Shown here piece by piece: positions 62,674 through 64,000 of a DNA stretch of 64,000 nucleotides. The notes under the pieces are model-generated. The model saw nothing but the letters and a program-made list of their open reading frames with translations, was not told the origin of the DNA and made no database searches. A program made the position numbers and the translations under genes. How positions within the stretch are numbered: the stretch's first letter is position 1; each line of letters starts with the position of its first letter. This stretch comes from Bradyrhizobium acaciae. Its GTDB lineage: Bacteria > Pseudomonadota > Alphaproteobacteria > Rhizobiales > Xanthobacteraceae. The stretch lies in contig NZ_JACMYK010000018.1 of the NCBI RefSeq assembly GCF_020889785.1, positions 1 to 64,000 on the forward strand. The letters are read 5' to 3'.

Positions 62674-64000
<1,327 letters not shown>

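Overview
The window looks like a chromosomal segment of a Bradyrhizobium-type alphaproteobacterium (Nitrobacteraceae/Bradyrhizobiaceae). It has high GC, frequent GTG/TTG starts, a MipZ-type ATPase instead of MinCDE, many periplasmic-binding-protein importers, an NAD-dependent formate dehydrogenase, and several palindromic intergenic repeats of the kind common in this family. The genus assignment is inferred from gene content and protein resemblance, not from a database search.

Layout. 0-4.4 kb: periplasmic cupin, orphan NMT1-type binding protein, NUDIX-like protein, MipZ paralogue, exported RidA-like protein. 4.6-10.5 kb: a complete branched-chain-amino-acid-type ABC importer (binding protein, two ATPases, two permeases), split by a palindromic repeat and ending in an overlapping PPK2 gene. 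10.6-13.7 kb: SnoaL-like protein, a truncated Ada metal-binding domain next to inverted repeats, then leuA with a candidate leader-peptide attenuator and a strong terminator. 13.9-24.3 kb: surface-sugar region with two polytopic GT-C-like proteins, a GtrB/ArnC-like GT2, CDP-glucose pathway genes rfbF and rfbG, a TylC3-like C-methyltransferase, a second SAM methyltransferase and a Gfo/Idh oxidoreductase. rfbF and the C-methyltransferase each carry a one-base frameshift. 24.6-32.6 kb: a possible Pho-box remnant, then molybdenum cofactor genes (mobA, fdhD, moeA) beside a formate dehydrogenase in which the gamma and beta subunits are fused. 32.6-38 kb: small membrane proteins, a ModA-like protein without a signal peptide, ExoD, an orphan Liv-type binding protein and a GST. 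38-42.7 kb: a repeat-rich gap, a TRAP transporter and an LTXXQ protein. 42.9 kb: tRNA-Lys(CUU).

43.7-48.7 kb holds a compact archaic (Csu-like) chaperone-usher pilus operon: spore-coat-U subunit, chaperone, usher, two-domain tip subunit. Next to it, at 48.98 kb, is a 3' half of a tRNA with a CAU anticodon, which looks like an integration scar. From there to about 62.7 kb runs an accessory catabolic cluster: MarR regulator, 37-bp palindromic operator over a good promoter, flavin reductase plus HpaB-type monooxygenase, cupin, a second full Liv-type ABC importer, a DUF2848 protein, an amidase, an AraC regulator, a phenol-MetA-type outer-membrane protein, an alpha/beta hydrolase and a SnoaL-like protein. 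It has no ring-cleavage enzyme. It looks like an uptake-plus-hydroxylation-plus-amide-hydrolysis pathway for an unidentified aromatic or heteroaromatic compound and is the best candidate here for an undescribed system. The window ends inside a monomeric NADP-isocitrate dehydrogenase gene.
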